DNA of 6,245 nucleotides. Origin: Pseudopedobacter saltans. Its GTDB lineage: Bacteria > Bacteroidota > Bacteroidia > Chitinophagales > Chitinophagaceae. The position numbers were made by a program, and so were the translations under genes. Location of the stretch: the NCBI GenBank assembly GCA_003241175.1, contig QFOI01000217.1, positions 1-6,245 on the forward strand, in the 5' to 3' direction. The notes beneath the pieces were generated by a model that ran no database searches, was not told the DNA's origin, and was given only the letters and a program-made list of their open reading frames with translations. Of this stretch, positions 4,300-6,245 are shown in pieces (position 1 is the first letter of the stretch; each line of letters opens with the position of its first letter).

Positions 4300-5838
4300 T
4301 TATCCTCGACTAATGGAGCCGCCTATCTGAGTCACTTTACTAGATGTAGTGAAAGTTGTTGATAAACTACCTCCACTGTATGTACCGCTTGTGTATAGAC
4401 CATTGAAACTTGTTCCACTGCTGACTGAACCTCCAGTATATACATTGTAAGTTTTGCCACTTGATAATTTGGAAGAAGCATATATTAATGTTGAGAAAGA
4501 TATCGGTGCTAAGAAAGTAAATACTTCTGTTCCGTCACTCGATTCAACATGCATAATCTGATTGGCTGAACCGCTCCCCATTACCACACTATATATAGTT
4601 GAAACACTGCTTGTAGGTCCACTCGTTGCTCCCGCTATGCCTATAAGATTACCTCCAGTGATTTTGAAAGTTCTTGCATCACAATCGAAACTAGCTTCTG
4701 GTGACTTGCTTCCGATAGCCACATTTAATCCTCCAGTTATAGTCAATATACCATTAGAATCCATGGCATCATTACCAGTACTGTATGCATAAGTCCTTCC
4801 GCCATTGATGTACAAAGCTGTTCCTGCATTTATTGCATCGTCTCCAGATTTTATGGTTAGATTTCCCTTATTGATAGTAAGTAAGCTTTTGCTTTCTATT
4901 CCTTCATCAGTAGATGTAATATTAAACGTACCGCCATTGATAGTTAAATAAGGCGTAATCGTTGCATCTGTACTATCATAAGACGCGGTAATTCCTTTTC
5001 CGACACTAGTTATATTGATGGTGCCATTGTTTATAACGGCATAACCTTCATCTATTTGAATGCCGTCGTCTGATGCTGTAAGATTAAGAGTTCCATCATC
5101 CATAATAAACGCGTCATTGGTGTGTATGGCATCTTTAGTTGCTCCCGATATGGTTATAGTGCCACTAGTAATCCTCACATAGTCGTCACTTGCTATAGCG
5201 TGTTTATAGTTTCCTTTTACCGTTAAATTTCCTGAACCTGAAAAAATTATTTGTCCCTCCGCAAATAGAGTTCCTTTTTGGTCTTCACTATTTGTTGCTG
5301 TTGCGTAAGTACTACCGTCTGTCAATGTATTGGTTGTTCCATCAGCCAATACTATAAATCCTCTTTTTTTAGATTGAATGTTAATGGCTGGTCCGTCACT
5401 ATTGGTAATATTTGCTCCACTTAAGGTTAACTTGTATTTATTATCACTATATAGCTTTACCGAACCGTTAGTTGTTGTACCAGATACTACATATGCTACA
5501 CTTGATACTGTTGACGTAATGGTTACATCATTGCCACTTGTAGTAATGGTTACACCGCTGCCGCTCAAAGGATTGCTTACAGTGACACTACTTCCAAATG
5601 TTATTGTAACGGTATTGCTGAAAGTTGAGTTTGCCAATAAGTCATCAGCATTATAAGCACTGTCTGTGTTTCCTTCGGCTGTTCCAGTTGTAAACGCACT
5701 ATCAATACTATTGGAACTAGAAGATGATGTTGATCCTGTAGTCGTCGAACTATCACTGACGACATCACTTTTGGAACAGGCAGTAGAAAGAACAACTAAT
5801 AAAACTATAGCTGACTGGAATAGAATATTTTTTTTCAT
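4300..5838 (-). CDS. Cthe_2159-like carbohydrate-binding beta-helix lipoprotein
   Basis: A 512-residue surface or periplasmic lipoprotein. The signal peptide (MKKNILFQSAIVLLVVLSTA) ends at a lipobox cysteine, Cys21 in LSTAC, followed by SKSD, which might act as a surface-export signal. Residues 26-60 form a Ser/Thr/Gly linker. From about 115 to 405 lie the repeated strand-turn units of a right-handed parallel beta-helix resembling the Cthe_2159 carbohydrate-binding family (PF14262), whose founding member binds cellulose and polygalacturonate and carries calcium ions. Eight clear coils occupy 213-405. The C-terminal part (410-512) is a Gly/Ser-rich domain with the YNVYTGGSVSSG segment. No catalytic motif is visible, so binding or adhesion is more likely than hydrolysis. 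No SusC/SusD pair or glycosidase lies in the window. Hairpins on both sides suggest a single-gene transcript. Confidence 0.85.
   Translation of the reverse strand: MKKNILFQSAIVLLVVLSTACSKSDVVSDSSTTTGSTSSSSSNSIDSAFTTGTAEGNTDSAYNADDLLANSTFSNTVTITFGSSVTVSNPLSGSGVTITTSGNDVTITSTVSSVAYVVSGTTTNGSVKLYSDNKYKLTLSGANITNSDGPAINIQSKKRGFIVLADGTTNTLTDGSTYATATNSEDQKGTLFAEGQIIFSGSGNLTVKGNYKHAIASDDYVRITSGTITISGATKDAIHTNDAFIMDDGTLNLTASDDGIQIDEGYAVINNGTINITSVGKGITASYDSTDATITPYLTINGGTFNITSTDEGIESKSLLTINKGNLTIKSGDDAINAGTALYINGGRTYAYSTGNDAMDSNGILTITGGLNVAIGSKSPEASFDCDARTFKITGGNLIGIAGATSGPTSSVSTIYSVVMGSGSANQIMHVESSDGTEVFTFLAPISFSTLIYASSKLSSGKTYNVYTGGSVSSGTSFNGLYTSGTYSGGSLSTTFTTSSKVTQIGGSISRG
4624..5202 (-). repeat. 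eight tandem beta-helix coils within the lipoprotein
   Basis: Residues 213-405 divide into eight units of about 22-25 residues (one of about 31): 213-235, 236-258, 259-281, 282-312, 313-334, 335-357, 358-382 and 383-405. Each starts with a small-hydrophobic pair (AI, GI, AM) and has an inner G-T/N-hydrophobic pattern such as GTITIS, GTLNLT, GTINIT and GTFNIT. Acidic turns (SDDG, TDEG, GDDA, GNDA) recur at equivalent positions, forming a ladder that could hold calcium. The fourth unit carries an insertion (about 287-296). The repeats are diverged at DNA level, so they look old and not freshly duplicated. Confidence 0.75.
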
Positions 5839-5864
5839 AGTATTTGGTTGAACGTTATGAAATA

Positions 5865-5904
5865 ATAATAGGATATAATTCTATTCGAAATTATATCCTA
5901 TTAT
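5865..5904. terminator. 16-bp inverted repeat, likely terminator of the ABC exporter gene
   Basis: ATAATAGGATATAATT (5865-5880) and its exact complement (5889-5904) enclose an 8-nt loop. On the minus strand it lies 58 bp beyond the exporter stop and 27 bp before the lipoprotein start, so it could end the exporter transcript. Only two G-C pairs occur per stem, and the following minus-strand sequence (TTATTTCATAAC) is only moderately U-rich. A regulatory hairpin or operator for the lipoprotein gene is therefore also possible. A nearby partial copy (TATCCTAT at 5911-5918, TATTCGA at 5920-5926) could pair alternatively with the left arm. Confidence 0.55.
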
Positions 5905-5961
5905 ATTCTGTATCCTATATATTCGATGGACTACGCTTAACCCTCGATAAACGTATTTTAT

Positions 5962-6245
5962 TTAATCTGTGGCGTCGGATTCGCCAATTTGTTGACGCCA
6001 CATGGCGTAATACAAACCTTTTTGTTCCAATAATGTATGGTGACTACCAGATTCTGCAATTTTTCCTCTTTCCAAAACGTAAATAGTATCTGCATACATA
6101 ATTGTAGATAGGCGATGGGCGATCATGATAGTAATGTTTTGTCGAAGGCTCGTGATGTCTTTAATCGTATCGCTAATCTCTTTTTCCGTAATGGAATCCA
6201 GTGCCGACGTTGCTTCGTCAAATATCATCAGTCTTGGTTGTCGTA
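5962..6245 (-). CDS. ABC exporter ATPase domain, C-terminal fragment
   Basis: The 3' end of a gene that continues beyond the window. The reading frame is open to the edge, where RQPRL precedes the methionine encoded at 6226-6228; that methionine is internal and not a start. The visible part contains Walker B and D-loop (LMIFDEATSALD), the H-loop histidine in MIAHRLST, and the usual tail ADTIYVLERGKIAESGSHHTLLEQKGLYYAMW. This is the type of ATPase domain fused to a transmembrane domain in subfamily B exporters (MsbA, HlyB and peptidase-containing bacteriocin exporters), where ATP hydrolysis drives export across the inner membrane. Walker A, the signature motif, the transmembrane domain and any peptidase domain lie outside the window, so the substrate cannot be assigned. 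The end of the gene is intact, with a TAA stop at 5962-5964. Confidence 0.93.
   Translation of the reverse strand, partial: RQPRLMIFDEATSALDSITEKEISDTIKDITSLRQNITIMIAHRLSTIMYADTIYVLERGKIAESGSHHTLLEQKGLYYAMWRQQIGESDATD
5968..6002 (-). repeat. GC-rich 9-bp inverted repeat at the exporter 3' end
   Basis: TGTGGCGTC (5968-5976) and GACGCCACA (5994-6002) are exact complements across 17 nt and lie inside the last coding bases of the exporter, ending 4 bp before the stop codon. In the mRNA this would form a stable stem next to the stop. The sequence after it is A-rich, not U-rich, so it is not a classical terminator. It may protect the 3' end or be chance. Confidence 0.35.

Noticed and set aside
4624..5202. 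CRISPR-like or tandem DNA repeat array suggested by periodic motifs
   Set aside because: The period is in the protein (about 22-25 residues) and the DNA units are diverged and coding; there are no constant repeats with unique spacers.
5828..5835. Run of eight A (minus strand) at codons 2-4 of the lipoprotein, possible phase-variation tract
   Set aside because: It only encodes the common MKKN signal-peptide start, and runs of this length are frequent in AT-rich genomes; there is no sign of frame disruption.
4300..5838. Phage tail-fibre or autotransporter adhesin interpretation of the repetitive lipoprotein
   Set aside because: A lipobox signal peptide, the Cthe_2159-like coil pattern and the lack of any phage gene or autotransporter domain favour a lipoprotein beta-helix.
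5844..6086. 80-residue open frame on the plus strand spanning the lipoprotein-exporter gap
   Set aside because: It overlaps the exporter end antisense, crosses the hairpin, and its product has no recognisable features.
6226..6228. ATG as the start of a small 88-residue exporter-like protein
   Set aside because: The frame stays open upstream to the window edge and encodes RQPRL, the residues normally preceding Walker B, so this is an internal methionine of a longer gene.
1..6245. A defence island or new multi-gene system
   Set aside because: The genes belong to recognisable housekeeping or envelope families, or are single unknowns, on both strands and separated by terminators; no nuclease, toxin, reverse transcriptase or mobile-element signature is visible.

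Overview
This looks like an ordinary chromosomal stretch from a Bacteroidota bacterium, probably of the Sphingobacteriia/Chitinophagia type. The DNA is AT-rich, genes lack clear Shine-Dalgarno sequences, and several families are characteristic of the phylum: an arginine-pathway carbamoyltransferase of the N-acetyl/N-succinylornithine type, a TonB with the phylum's typical N-terminus, and a Ser/Thr-rich lipoprotein. The genus cannot be named from this window. No RNA gene, transposon, CRISPR array or prophage signature was seen.

Layout. (1) 2-2367, plus strand: an acylornithine carbamoyltransferase, directly abutted (TAG|ATG) by a small DUF2809-type membrane protein, then 26 bp later a secreted protein with PQQ/WD-like beta-strand repeats. 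A perfect palindrome fills the 34-bp gap to the next, convergent gene and probably terminates both. (2) 2402-3304, minus: a stand-alone TonB-family energy transducer. (3) 3305-3545: a divergent intergenic region with a 12-bp palindrome on the tonB side. On the peptidase side there is a sigma-54-like element with repeated CTGACATTT motifs upstream. (4) 3546-4241, plus: a membrane zinc metallopeptidase of the YugP type. (5) 4300-5838, minus: a lipoprotein with a Cthe_2159-like parallel beta-helix. (6) 5962-6245, minus: the C-terminal end of an ABC exporter ATPase, cut by the window edge. A strong inverted repeat separates (6) from (5).

How the genes relate. The first two or three genes may be co-transcribed, but only the carbamoyltransferase has an assigned pathway (arginine synthesis). 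TonB, the lipoprotein, the secreted protein and the exporter all concern the cell envelope, yet orientation and terminators suggest separate transcription units. I see no convincing evidence of a new multi-gene system. The points most worth checking are the substrate-determining residue of the carbamoyltransferase (Ala where known enzymes have Pro or Glu), its N-terminal extension, the candidate sigma-54 promoter of the metallopeptidase, and clustered O-glycosylation sequons in the two exported proteins.
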